Positions 27,701 to 35,614 of a stretch of 64,000 nucleotides of DNA are shown here, one piece after another. The stretch is from JBGVSA01 sp041807905 (lineage in GTDB: Bacteria > Pseudomonadota > Gammaproteobacteria > Burkholderiales > Rhodocyclaceae). The notes beneath the pieces were generated by a model. It worked only from the letters and a program-made list of their open reading frames with translations. It had not been told where the DNA came from and made no database searches. The stretch lies in assembly GCF_041807905.1 (NCBI RefSeq), contig NZ_JBGVSA010000006.1:62001-126000 (forward strand). Reading direction: 5' to 3'. The position numbers and the translations under genes were made by a program. Each line of letters starts with the position of its first letter. The first letter of the stretch is position 1.

Positions 27701-27716
27701 TTAACCGTACGGTAAC
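27701..27716. promoter_or_regulatory. TetR-type operator, operon copy
   Basis: TTAACCGTACGGTAAC, with a perfect dyad core TTACCGTACGGTAA-like (ACCGTACGGT). It starts 4 bp after the -10, covering the transcription start. The same sequence except for its three central bases occurs at 34647-34662 in front of the TetR gene. Confidence 0.85.
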
Positions 27717-27894
27717 AAATCCAGCGGCTTGGATCATCGGACAAAGACGTTTAGATATCTGCCTGAAGTGCCTTGAATGCTAGGCGCTTCGCACATATTG
27801 GACAGGTGCCGATCTTCTCGTCGCCGCGAATGCGAATAGAACCGACGAGTAACAATGACGGGCAGATCAAAGCCCGCCTGACAGAGGAGACGAC

Positions 27895-29046
27895 ATGGCT
27901 TTGCAGCGCATCGGCATCATCATGAACGGCGTCACCGGCCGCATGGGGATGAACCAGCACCTGATCCGTTCCATCGTGGAAATCCGCAAGCAGGGCGGCG
28001 TGGCCTTGTCCAACGGCGACCGGCTGATGCCGGACCCGGTCCTGGTGGGCCGCAATCGCGACAAGATCGCCGCACTCGCGCGCGCCCATGGCATCGAGCG
28101 TTACACCACCGACCTGGAAGGTGCGCTGCGTAATCCGGACGACACCATTTTCTTCGACGCGGCCACGACCCAGGCGCGTCCCGGTCTGCTCAAGCAGGCC
28201 ATCGCGGCCGGCAAGCACGTGTATTCCGAGAAGCCGGTGGCGACCCATCTCGCCGAAGCGATGAGCATCTACCAGGCAGCCAAGGCCGCGGGCGTCAAGC
28301 ACGGTGTGGTGCAGGACAAGCTGTGGCTGCCCGGTCTGCGCAAGTTACAGATGCTCAATGAAGCCGGCTTCTTCGGTCGTGTGCTGTCGGTGCGTGGCGA
28401 GTTCGGCTACTGGGTGTTCGAAGGCGATCTGCAGCCGATCCAGCGCCCGTCATGGAATTACCGCTCCGAGGACGGCGGCGGCATCATCCTCGACATGCTG
28501 TGCCACTGGCGCTATGTGATCGACAACGTGTTCGGCAAGGTCAAGAGCGTGTCGTGCCTGGGCGCAACGCACATTCCGCAGCGTTGGGACGAGCAGGGCA
28601 AGCCTTACGAGGCGACGGCCGACGATGCCGCCTACGCCACCTTCGAACTCGAAAACGGTGTGATCGTGCAGATGAACAGTTCGTGGTGCGTGCGCGTGCG
28701 CCGTGACGACCTGGTCACATTCCAGGTGGATGGCACCCATGGTTCGGCGGTGGCCGGGCTGACCGACTGCTGGACGCAATCGCGCGTGAATACGCCCAAG
28801 CCGGTATGGAACCCGGACGTGCGCAACACGCACGACTTTTTCGGCGATTGGGCCGAAGTGCCGAATACCTCGCACTACGACAACGCCTTCAAGGTGCAGT
28901 GGGAACTGTTCCTCCGCCACGTCGTGGAAGACACGCCTTACACGTGGAATCTGCTCGAAGCGGCCAAGGGCGTGCAACTCGTCGAACTCGGCCTGCAAAG
29001 CTGGCGCGAGCGCCGCTGGGTGGACGTGCCTTCGCTGGAGGCCTGA
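27895..29046 (+). CDS. Gfo/Idh/MocA-family NAD(P)-dependent oxidoreductase
   Basis: 383 residues. The N-terminal Rossmann fold begins RIGIIMNGVTGRMGMNQHL. The family dinucleotide/catalytic motif is EKPVA, and the C-terminal alpha/beta domain contains GGGIILDMLCHWRYVIDNVFG with the catalytic-type Asp and His. Such enzymes oxidise or reduce sugars, inositols and related polyols. It is the first gene of the operon; GAGGAGACGAC precedes the start. It is followed after 3 bp by DUF993, a pairing that suggests successive steps of one catabolic pathway whose substrate is unknown. Confidence 0.9.
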   Translation: MALQRIGIIMNGVTGRMGMNQHLIRSIVEIRKQGGVALSNGDRLMPDPVLVGRNRDKIAALARAHGIERYTTDLEGALRNPDDTIFFDAATTQARPGLLKQAIAAGKHVYSEKPVATHLAEAMSIYQAAKAAGVKHGVVQDKLWLPGLRKLQMLNEAGFFGRVLSVRGEFGYWVFEGDLQPIQRPSWNYRSEDGGGIILDMLCHWRYVIDNVFGKVKSVSCLGATHIPQRWDEQGKPYEATADDAAYATFELENGVIVQMNSSWCVRVRRDDLVTFQVDGTHGSAVAGLTDCWTQSRVNTPKPVWNPDVRNTHDFFGDWAEVPNTSHYDNAFKVQWELFLRHVVEDTPYTWNLLEAAKGVQLVELGLQSWRERRWVDVPSLEA

Positions 29047-29049
29047 GGC

Positions 29050-30216
29050 ATGGCGACCATCAAGCTGATCGACGGCGACGGCAAGCTCGCGCCCTATGCC
29101 ATCAAGGGCGCGCGACGCTGGGCGCCGGCGACGTCCACCGTCTTCAACCGCATCGCATATTCGGCGGCCCACGTCGTCGCCGATCCGTTCGCGCAACATG
29201 ACCCGTGGCTGAACGCGGCCATCGACTGGGACGCCACGCTGCGCTATCGGCGCCACCTGTTTTCGCTCGGGCTCGGCGTCGCCGAGGCGATGGACACCGC
29301 GCAGCGCGGCATGGGGCTGGACTGGCCGACTTCGCTGGAGCTGATCCGGCGCAGCGTCGAACAGGCGAAGGACTTCCCGGGCGCACTGATTGCCAGCGGT
29401 GTCGGCACCGATCAACTGCAGCCGTCGGGCAAGGTGCGCATCGATGACGTGATCGCCGCGTATGAAGAGCAGGTCGCGGCGGTCGAGGCCGCAGGCGGTC
29501 GCATCATCCTGATGGCGAGCCGCGCGCTCGCCGCCGTCGCAACATCGCCCGACGACTATCTGCGCGTGTACGGGCACATCCTGCGGCAGGTACGCCAACC
29601 GGTGATCCTGCACTGGCTGGGCGACATGTTCGATCCGGTGCTGACGGGCTATTGGGGGCACAAGGATCTGGATGCCGCCATGGACGTGTGCATGTCGCTC
29701 ATCAATGAGTACGCGCGCAACATCGACGGCATCAAGATCTCTCTGCTCGACAAGGACAAGGAAATCGCCATGCGTCGCCGCCTGCCGGGCAGCGTGCGCA
29801 TGTACACGGGCGACGACTTCAACTATGCCGAACTGATCGCAGGCGACGAGCAGGGGTATTCGGACGCCTTGCTGGGCATCTTCGATGCCATTGCACCGGC
29901 GGCAGCCAGTGCGCTGCAATCGCTGTCGAGTGGCGACACGGAGGCGTTCCACGCCACGCTGGCGCCCACCGTGTCGCTGTCGCGCCACATCTTCCGCGCG
30001 CCGACGCGGTTCTATAAATCGGGTGTGGTCTTCATGGCCTGGCTCAATGGGCATCAGGATCACTTCGCCATGGTCGGCGGCCAGCAAAGCGCGCGCAGCC
30101 TTGCGCACTACTGCGAACTGTTCCGGCTGGCGGACGATGCGGGCCTCTTCGATGACGTCGAGCTGGCCACGCGCCGCATGCGTCAGTACATGGGCATCCA
30201 CGGGGTGGAAGCATGA
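29050..30216 (+). CDS. DUF993 (dihydrodipicolinate synthase-like TIM barrel) protein
   Basis: 388 residues of a DHDPS/NAL-related TIM barrel assigned to DUF993. Recognisable parts include MASRALAAVATSPDDYLRVYGHILRQV, VILHWLGDMFDP, and NIDGIKISLLDKDKE, where the Lys of GIKIS is in the position of the Schiff-base lysine of the class. It might act as a retro-aldolase or dehydratase on the product of the preceding dehydrogenase. It overlaps the next gene by 4 bp (ATGA). Confidence 0.85.
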   Translation: MATIKLIDGDGKLAPYAIKGARRWAPATSTVFNRIAYSAAHVVADPFAQHDPWLNAAIDWDATLRYRRHLFSLGLGVAEAMDTAQRGMGLDWPTSLELIRRSVEQAKDFPGALIASGVGTDQLQPSGKVRIDDVIAAYEEQVAAVEAAGGRIILMASRALAAVATSPDDYLRVYGHILRQVRQPVILHWLGDMFDPVLTGYWGHKDLDAAMDVCMSLINEYARNIDGIKISLLDKDKEIAMRRRLPGSVRMYTGDDFNYAELIAGDEQGYSDALLGIFDAIAPAAASALQSLSSGDTEAFHATLAPTVSLSRHIFRAPTRFYKSGVVFMAWLNGHQDHFAMVGGQQSARSLAHYCELFRLADDAGLFDDVELATRRMRQYMGIHGVEA

Positions 30217-31046
30217 GCGCGCCGCGTCCCGAACAGCTATCGCTCAACACGGCAACGGTGCGCCAGCAGTGGAAGCTCGACGCCATCATCGACGGCTGCG
30301 CACGCCACGGCATTCGCGGGATTTCGCCGTGGCGCGATCAGGTCGCCGAGCTGGGGCTGGCGGAAGCCGCCCGCCGCATCCGCGCGAACGATCTGACCGT
30401 GACCGGCTATTGCCGTGGCGGCATGTTCCCCGCCGCCGATGCGGCCGGACGTCAGGCCGCGCTGGATGACAATCGCCGCGCGGTCGACGAAGCGCTGGCG
30501 CTTGGCGCGAAATGCCTGGTGCTGGTGGTGGGCGGGTTGCCGGCCGGATCGCGCGATATCGCCGGCGCCCGCGCGCAGGTGCGCGACGGTATCGGCACGC
30601 TGTTGCAGTACTCGCGCGAAGTCGGCATGCCGCTGGCGATCGAGCCCTTGCACCCGATGTACGCGGCGGATCGCGCGTGCGTGAACACCATGGCGCATGC
30701 CAACGACCTGTGCGATGAACTGGGCGACGATGGCCTCGGCATCGCGCTCGACGTCTATCACGTATGGTGGGACCCGCAACTACCCGCACAGATCGAGCGT
30801 GCGGGGCGCCGCCGCCTGCTGGCGTTCCATATCTGCGACTGGCTGGCACCGACGACCGATCTGCTGCTGGATCGCGGCATGATGGGCGATGGCGTCATCG
30901 ACATCCGCGCGCTGCGCCATGCGGTGGAGGCACAGGGCTACGACGGCTTTCACGAGGTGGAAATCTTCTCTGCCAACAACTGGTGGAAGCGGCCGGGCGA
31001 TGAAGTTCTCGCCACCTGCCAGGAGCGTCATCTGGCACATTGCTAG
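30213..31046 (+). CDS. Sugar phosphate isomerase/epimerase (xylose isomerase-like TIM barrel)
   Basis: 277 residues of the AP_endonuc_2 family. Metal-binding residues are visible in AIEPLHPMYAADRA, LGIALDVYHVWWDP, LLAFHICDW and the C-terminal YDGFHEVEIFS. Members isomerise or epimerise sugars, or dehydrate keto-sugars and inosose. Third gene of the Gfo/Idh-DUF993-isomerase triplet, coupled by a 4-bp overlap. Confidence 0.88.
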   Translation: MSAPRPEQLSLNTATVRQQWKLDAIIDGCARHGIRGISPWRDQVAELGLAEAARRIRANDLTVTGYCRGGMFPAADAAGRQAALDDNRRAVDEALALGAKCLVLVVGGLPAGSRDIAGARAQVRDGIGTLLQYSREVGMPLAIEPLHPMYAADRACVNTMAHANDLCDELGDDGLGIALDVYHVWWDPQLPAQIERAGRRRLLAFHICDWLAPTTDLLLDRGMMGDGVIDIRALRHAVEAQGYDGFHEVEIFSANNWWKRPGDEVLATCQERHLAHC

Positions 31047-31102
31047 GACTGCATTGTCGAGCGCAAACAACAAACACAAGCGCCGCGATCGAGGAGACTG
31101 AA

Positions 31103-31192
31103 ATGAACAGCAGGACCGAACAGAGAGCCGGTCATGCCGCTTGCGCGGCGGCCGGAACGTGTGTCGCGAGCGGACAGCGGGGTGCGGCATGA
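31103..31192 (+). CDS. Possible 29-residue leader ORF coupled to the permease start
   Basis: ATG at 31103 follows a strong GAGGAG Shine-Dalgarno. The frame encodes a 29-residue Ala/Arg-rich peptide whose TGA overlaps the permease ATG as ATGA at 31189-31192. The permease itself lacks a good ribosome site, so the leader may serve for translational coupling. It could also be a relic of an earlier gene start. No homology is recognised. Confidence 0.45.
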   Translation: MNSRTEQRAGHAACAAAGTCVASGQRGAA

Positions 31193-31968
31193 AACGCATG
31201 ATGTCGTCCAACTGGGTGCGTCCGATCGTACTGGTGTTCATCGTCCTGGTCCTGTGGGACCTGGCGGTACGCCTGTTCAAGATTCCCGCGTACCTGATCC
31301 CGCCGCCGCTGGAGGTCCTCCACCAGCTCGTCACCCAGTGGAAGATGCTGCTGGGCGAATCGCTGCCCACGATCTACGCCACCATGGGGGGCTTCGCGCT
31401 GTCGGTGATCATCGGCGTGCCCATCGCCATGCTGATCGCGTACTCGCGCACGGTGGAAAGCTACGTCTATCCGCTGCTGGTGTTCTCGCAGAGCATTCCC
31501 AAGGTCGCCATCGCGCCGCTGTTCGTGGTGTGGTTCGGCTTTGGCATCGTGCCCAAGATCATCGTCGCCTTCTTACTGGGCTTCTTCCCGATCGTGGTGG
31601 CCACCGTGATGGGCTTCAAGTCAGTCGAAGCCGACATGGTCGATCTTGCCCGTTCGATGGGCAGCACGCGCTGGAAGATGTTCTACAAGATCAGCCTGCC
31701 GCAGGCGCTACCGTCGATCTTTTCCAGCATGAAAGTGTCTGTGACGCTGGCCGTGGTCGGCGCGGTCGTCGGCGAATTCGTCGGCGCCAATTCCGGCATC
31801 GGCTACGTGCTGCAGCGGGCCAATGGCAGCTTCGATCTGCCGCTGATGTTCGCTGCATTGGTGGTCCTGTCACTGATCGGTGTGCTGCTGTTCGGCCTCA
31901 TCGATCTGGTCGAGCGTTACACGATTCCGTGGCACGCCTCCCAGCGCAACGTGCAGGGAGGTCCGTGA
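31189..31968 (+). CDS. SsuC/TauC-type ABC transporter permease
   Basis: 259 residues with six transmembrane helices. It has the family EAA loop region (GFKSVEADMVDLARSMGSTRWKMFYKISLPQALPSIFSSMKVS) and the early motif IPAYLIPPPLEVL found in SsuC/NMT1-type permeases. It forms the channel for the substrate bound by the next gene product. The frame opens at 31141; ATG 31189 is chosen because translation coupled to the upstream leader ORF ends there. Confidence 0.92.
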   Translation: MKRMMSSNWVRPIVLVFIVLVLWDLAVRLFKIPAYLIPPPLEVLHQLVTQWKMLLGESLPTIYATMGGFALSVIIGVPIAMLIAYSRTVESYVYPLLVFSQSIPKVAIAPLFVVWFGFGIVPKIIVAFLLGFFPIVVATVMGFKSVEADMVDLARSMGSTRWKMFYKISLPQALPSIFSSMKVSVTLAVVGAVVGEFVGANSGIGYVLQRANGSFDLPLMFAALVVLSLIGVLLFGLIDLVERYTIPWHASQRNVQGGP

Positions 31969-32017
31969 CCGGCCCTTTTGTTCAGCTGCAATCACCACAC
32001 CCGCAGGAGACAGAGAG

Positions 32018-33007
32018 ATGAAAAACGGCATGTCAAAGAAACTGCTGTGCGCCGCCGCCCTGGTGGCGGCCCTGGGCGCGCCTTCGGCCTTCGCCGCCGA
32101 CAAGGTCAAGCTGATGCTCAATTGGTACGTGACCGGCACGCATGCGCCGTTCTACTACGGCAAGGACAAGGGCTACTTCGAGAAAGAGGGCATCGATCTC
32201 GAAATCCAGGAAGGACGCGGCTCGGGCCCGACCATCCAGGCCGTGGCCGCCAACAACGTGACCTTCGGCTTCGCCGACATCGGCACGATGATGAAAATCA
32301 CCGCCAAGGGCGCACCGGTCAAAGCCGTCGGCGTGGCCTACCAGAAGAACCCGACCGCGCTGATCGCCTTCTCGGACAAGAAGATCGTCAAGCCGTCGGA
32401 CGTGAAGGGCAAGACCGTGGCGGTGACGCCGGGTGATGCGCCTTCGCAGCTATGGCCGGTGTTCTTGAAGAAAGTCGGTCTGACGGAAAGCGACTTCAAG
32501 ACCGTCGCGGGTGACGCCAAGACCAAGGTCAACGCCGTGGCGACCGGCCAGGCGGACATGCTCATCGGATTTTCCACCGACCAGACCAATGAGCTGGAAT
32601 ACCTGACCAAGAAGCCGACCACGGCATTGTTGTTCGCCGACAACGGCATCAACGTGGCCTCCATGAGCATCATCGCCAATACCGAGACGCTCAAGTCCAA
32701 CCCGGATCTGGTGCGCCGCTTCATGCGCGCGCTGACCGTGTCGTTCGAAGAGGCGGCCAAGAACCCGGATGCCGCCGTGGCCTCGACGGTGAAGCTGGTC
32801 GAAAAGGCGCCGCCGCGCGAAAGCCTGCTGGCTGGCTTCAAGAGTTCGGTCGATCTGTTCCATACGCCGGACACCGCCGGTCAGCGTCCGTTCCGCGTCA
32901 GCGCCAAGAACATGGCCGACTCGACCGAGATGATGATCGAGTACGGCGGCCTCGATAAGGCTGCCAACAATCCGTCGATGTACTACACCAACGAGTATCT
33001 GCCCTGA
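32018..33007 (+). CDS. SsuA/THI5 (NMT1)-like periplasmic substrate-binding protein
   Basis: 329 residues. The signal peptide is cleaved after PSAFA. The mature protein opens KVKLMLNWYVTGTHAPFYYGKDKGYFEKEGID, the NMT1/THI5 pattern, then VTFGFADIGTMM and PGDAPSQLWPVFLKKVGL. Relatives bind pyrimidines, sulfonates and phthalate-like aromatics. The start has AGGAGACAGAGAG upstream. It sits between its permease and ATPase in the TetR-controlled operon. Confidence 0.92.
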   Translation: MKNGMSKKLLCAAALVAALGAPSAFAADKVKLMLNWYVTGTHAPFYYGKDKGYFEKEGIDLEIQEGRGSGPTIQAVAANNVTFGFADIGTMMKITAKGAPVKAVGVAYQKNPTALIAFSDKKIVKPSDVKGKTVAVTPGDAPSQLWPVFLKKVGLTESDFKTVAGDAKTKVNAVATGQADMLIGFSTDQTNELEYLTKKPTTALLFADNGINVASMSIIANTETLKSNPDLVRRFMRALTVSFEEAAKNPDAAVASTVKLVEKAPPRESLLAGFKSSVDLFHTPDTAGQRPFRVSAKNMADSTEMMIEYGGLDKAANNPSMYYTNEYLP

Positions 33008-33083
33008 TCGCGGAGCAGGGCGGGGCGCTCGCGTCCCGCCCGCCCGATAGATAGCAGAGGACGTACCCGGAACGGACCACCAG

Positions 33084-33923
33084 ATGCCAGCCACCATGCT
33101 CCAGAGAACCCACCTTCACGCCGTTGCCAGCGAGGCGAGGCACGCCGAGCGCAAGCTGATCGAGCTGCGCGACGTCACCAAGATCTACCAGGGCGCGGAC
33201 GGCCCGGTCCAGTCGCTGCTGCCAGTCAGCTTCGATATCCGCGAAGGCGAGTTCGTCTCCGTCGTGGGCCCCTCGGGCTGCGGCAAGAGCACGCTGCTCA
33301 AGCTGGTCGCCGGGCTGCTGCCGATCAGCGCGGGCGAACTGACGCTCGACGGCACGCCGATCCGGGGGCCGCAGACCAACGTCGGCATTGTGTTCCAGGG
33401 GGCGGTACTGCTGGCGTGGCGCAATGTGCTGGACAACATCCTGTTGCAGGCGGAGATGCGCAACATGGACATGAAGGCCGCTCGCGTTCGCGCCATGACA
33501 CTGATCGAAATGGCCGGGCTCAAGGGATTCGAGAAGAAGTATCCATGGCAGCTCTCGGGCGGCATGCAGCAGCGCGTGTCGATCTGCCGCGCGCTGTTGC
33601 ACGATCCTTCCGTATTGTTGATGGATGAGCCCTTCGGCGCACTCGACGCAATGACGCGCGAGAAGATGAACGGCGAGCTGCAGCGCATCTGGATGGAATC
33701 GAAGAAGACCGTGCTGCTGATCACGCACAGCATTCCCGAAGCTGTGTTCCTCTCCGACCGGGTGCTGGTCATGAGCGAGCGCCCCGGCTCGATCGCAGCG
33801 GTCTACGACATCGACCTGCCGCGTCCGCGTTCGCTCAACGTCATGGCGTCCCCCGAGTTCGCCCGCTACACGCGGACGATTCGCGGACACTTCTACGCGC
33901 AGGGTTCGCTCGACGATCACTGA
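33084..33923 (+). CDS. SsuB/TauB-type ABC transporter ATPase
   Basis: 279 residues. It has Walker A GPSGCGKST, Q-loop VFQGAVLLAWRNVLDN, signature LSGGMQQR, Walker B LLMDEPFGALDA and the His switch LLITHS. An N-terminal extension of about 20 residues precedes the core. It energises the importer formed with the two upstream genes and is the last gene of the operon, before a strong bidirectional terminator. Confidence 0.95.
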   Translation: MPATMLQRTHLHAVASEARHAERKLIELRDVTKIYQGADGPVQSLLPVSFDIREGEFVSVVGPSGCGKSTLLKLVAGLLPISAGELTLDGTPIRGPQTNVGIVFQGAVLLAWRNVLDNILLQAEMRNMDMKAARVRAMTLIEMAGLKGFEKKYPWQLSGGMQQRVSICRALLHDPSVLLMDEPFGALDAMTREKMNGELQRIWMESKKTVLLITHSIPEAVFLSDRVLVMSERPGSIAAVYDIDLPRPRSLNVMASPEFARYTRTIRGHFYAQGSLDDH

Positions 33924-33944
33924 CCCGATCCGCGCCGAAAAAGG

Positions 33945-33970
33945 AAAAGGGACGCCGCGGCGTCCCTTTT
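33945..33970. terminator. Bidirectional Rho-independent terminator
   Basis: AAAAGGGACGCCG and CGGCGTCCCTTTT form a near-continuous dyad between the convergent ATPase and TetR genes. A and T tracts on the two sides allow function in both directions. Confidence 0.92.
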
Positions 33971-33990
33971 CTCTTGCGTTCCGTTGTCGC

Positions 33991-34635
33991 TCAACCGGCA
34001 ACGAGATAACCGAGCACCACGTCGATCATGTGCTGCAAGCGCTCCACGCGCGCACGCGGGGTGTCGAGCGGGCGACCGAAGACGGCGCTCAACGTGTAGT
34101 TGTTGGAAAGGTAGAAGTAGCTCAGCGCGGCGATGGAGATATAGAGCTGCAGGGGGTCGACGCCCCCCCGGAAAACGCCTTCGCGGTGGCCGCGGACGAG
34201 GATGTCCTGCAGCGTTTCGATCACCTTGGAGTTGAGCGAGTGCAGTTGGCCGGAGCGCTTGAGGTGCGTGCCGCGATAGAGATTTTCGGTGTTGAGGATG
34301 CTGAGGAATTCCGGGTGCTCGATGTAGTAGTCCCAGGTGAAGGTCACCAGCGCCTTGATGGCTTCGATCGGTGACATGTCGAGCAGCTTGAGCTCGCGTT
34401 CGGCTTCGCGGATCGAGCGGTAGGTGTCTTCCATCACCGCCAGGAACAACTCTTCCTTGCTGTCGAAGTAGTAGTACAGCATCCGTTTGTTCGAGCCCGC
34501 GCGCTCCGCGATGCTGTCGACCCGGGCACCGTCGAAGCCGCGTTCGGCGAATTCGTCGCGCGCCGCGGCAAGGATGAGGGAGCGCGTACGGTCACGATTG
34601 CGCGTCGGAGTTTCCGTCGGCGAGGAGTCGGCCAT
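33991..34635 (-). CDS. TetR-family transcriptional regulator of the adjacent operon
   Basis: 214 residues. The N-terminal TetR helix-turn-helix is RSLILAAARDEFAERGFDGARVDSIAERAGSNKRMLYYYFDSKEELF. The remaining about 150 residues form the ligand/dimerisation domain with RutR/NicS-like features (YYIEHPEFLSILNTENLYRG). The gene lies convergently next to the operon. Its own promoter carries the same dyad as the operon promoter, so autoregulation and repression of the operon are the natural reading. The inducer is probably the transported substrate or a derivative. Confidence 0.93.
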   Translation of the reverse strand: MADSSPTETPTRNRDRTRSLILAAARDEFAERGFDGARVDSIAERAGSNKRMLYYYFDSKEELFLAVMEDTYRSIREAERELKLLDMSPIEAIKALVTFTWDYYIEHPEFLSILNTENLYRGTHLKRSGQLHSLNSKVIETLQDILVRGHREGVFRGGVDPLQLYISIAALSYFYLSNNYTLSAVFGRPLDTPRARVERLQHMIDVVLGYLVAG

Positions 34636-34646
34636 GTGGATGTGTA

Positions 34647-34662
34647 TTAACCAATCGGTAAC
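34647..34662. promoter_or_regulatory. TetR-type operator, autoregulatory copy
   Basis: TTAACCAATCGGTAAC, identical to the 27701-27716 site outside the three central bases. It lies between the -10 element and the TetR start codon at 34635. Confidence 0.85.
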
Positions 34663-34668
34663 AATCGC

Positions 34669-34696
34669 ATTATAGCGATTCAGCGCGCCTTGTCAG
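34669..34696 (-). promoter_or_regulatory. Sigma-70 promoter of the TetR gene
   Basis: Read on the minus strand: -35 CTGACA (34696-34691), 16-bp spacer, perfect -10 TATAAT (34674-34669). The operator begins 6 bp after the -10, the same geometry as at the operon promoter. Confidence 0.85.
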
Positions 34697-34796
34697 TCAT
34701 TGTGACGAGCTTGGCGCGATTGACGGTCATCATCGCGCGCGGGCCCTTGCCGCGCCCACAATCGATGCTTTTGCATACAGAGGAAAGCGAGGGGAC

Positions 34797-35015
34797 ATGT
34801 TTCCGGAATACCGAGATCTCATCACGCGGCTGAAGGGCAGTGACGATCATTTCCGCCGTCTGTTCGACAAGCACAATGAACTGGACCAGCGCATTCTCAA
34901 TATCGAAGCGCGCATCGAAGCGGGGTCCGACGACGACATCCATCGTCTCAAGCGCGAAAAGCTCCAGGTCAAGGACCAGCTCTACGTTTTGCTGAAGAAG
35001 GCTGCCGCCGCGTAA
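34797..35015 (+). CDS. YdcH-family (DUF465) small protein
   Basis: 72 residues. It matches DUF465: MFPEYRDLITRLKGSDDHFRRLFDKHNELDQRI near the N-terminus and HRLKREKLQVKDQLYVLLKK at the end, forming a short helical coiled coil. Family members are common, small and of unknown function. AGGAAAGCGAGGGG precedes the start. It has its own terminator and is divergent from the TetR gene. Confidence 0.92.
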   Translation: MFPEYRDLITRLKGSDDHFRRLFDKHNELDQRILNIEARIEAGSDDDIHRLKREKLQVKDQLYVLLKKAAAA

Positions 35016-35057
35016 CGCGGTGCTTCATCGCCCGGCATGGCCGGGTTCTGCCCAGGA

Positions 35058-35085
35058 ACGGCAAGCATTGCGCTTGCCGTTTTTT
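35058..35085 (+). terminator. Rho-independent terminator of ydcH
   Basis: ACGGCAAGC/GCTTGCCGT stem, 5-nt loop, followed by a T run ending at 35085. Confidence 0.93.
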
Positions 35086-35128
35086 GTTTCCGTTCCAGCA
35101 GGTGGCGTTCCTGCACAGGATTGTCGAT

Positions 35129-35467
35129 TCAGCCGCCCGCAGCGCTTGCCCGTCTGCACGCTTCAGCGCAGTCCCGACATGCGGACGCGCACAACTGGCA
35201 ATGGTCCATGTCGTGCCGGGCACATTCTTCGGCACACAGATCGCACACCCGCGCACACGTTTCGCAGATCACGCCGACAGCGGGGCTCTGGCGTGCCAGG
35301 GCGCTCGCCGCGAGCCGGCACATGCCTGCGCAGTCCAGGTCCAACTGGATGCAGAGCGCCATGTACTGGGCGTCCTCCTCCAGCAGACAGCCGGACACGC
35401 ATTCGTCGCACGCCGTCGCGCACGCGTTGCAGGCGGTGATCGTCGTAAGAAACGGAGTTTCGGACAT
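35129..35467 (-). CDS. Csp-type four-helix-bundle copper-storage protein
   Basis: 112 residues with 18 Cys, mostly in CxxxCxxC-type spacings: CNACATACDECVSGC, CIQLDLDCAGMC, CETCARVCDLCAEEC and CQLCASACRDCAEAC. This is the hallmark of Csp proteins (DUF326), whose Cys line the inside of a four-helix bundle and store Cu(I). No signal peptide is present, so it is the cytosolic (Csp3-like) type. The ATG at 35467 has a GAGGAGG ribosome site; the frame opens further upstream at 35599. No copper ATPase or CueR gene lies adjacent. Confidence 0.93.
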   Translation of the reverse strand: MSETPFLTTITACNACATACDECVSGCLLEEDAQYMALCIQLDLDCAGMCRLAASALARQSPAVGVICETCARVCDLCAEECARHDMDHCQLCASACRDCAEACRRASAAGG

Positions 35468-35551
35468 GGCTGCCTCCTCGGTCGATGGCGGACGTGACGG
35501 GCTGAGGCCAGCATGTTGCGGTCCCGGCTGGCCATATCCGGCTGCGCAAAC

Positions 35552-35584
35552 GAAAAAGCCGGCGGTCATGGCGACCCGCCGGCT
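35552..35584 (-). terminator. Rho-independent terminator of the TRAP operon
   Basis: AGCCGGCGG/CCGCCGGCT stem on the minus strand, followed by TTTTTC. It lies just after the dctM stop codon. Confidence 0.85.
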
Positions 35585-35614
35585 CTTGTTCCGCAGCAAT
35601 TTTGGGCCGCTGCG

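Larger units (their letters stand above)
27426..27894. other. Divergent intergenic control region
   Basis: 470 bp between the lipoprotein gene (minus) and the Gfo/Idh operon (plus). It contains an FNR-type box, a promoter and a TetR-type operator at 27669-27716 (listed separately), then a leader of about 180 bp to the first start codon. The rest shows no gene. Confidence 0.7.

Noticed and set aside
29050..30216. DUF993 gene as an ordinary dapA (dihydrodipicolinate synthase)
   Set aside because: It is about 90 residues longer than DapA, lacks its standard motifs and sits in a catabolic operon, so lysine biosynthesis is unlikely.
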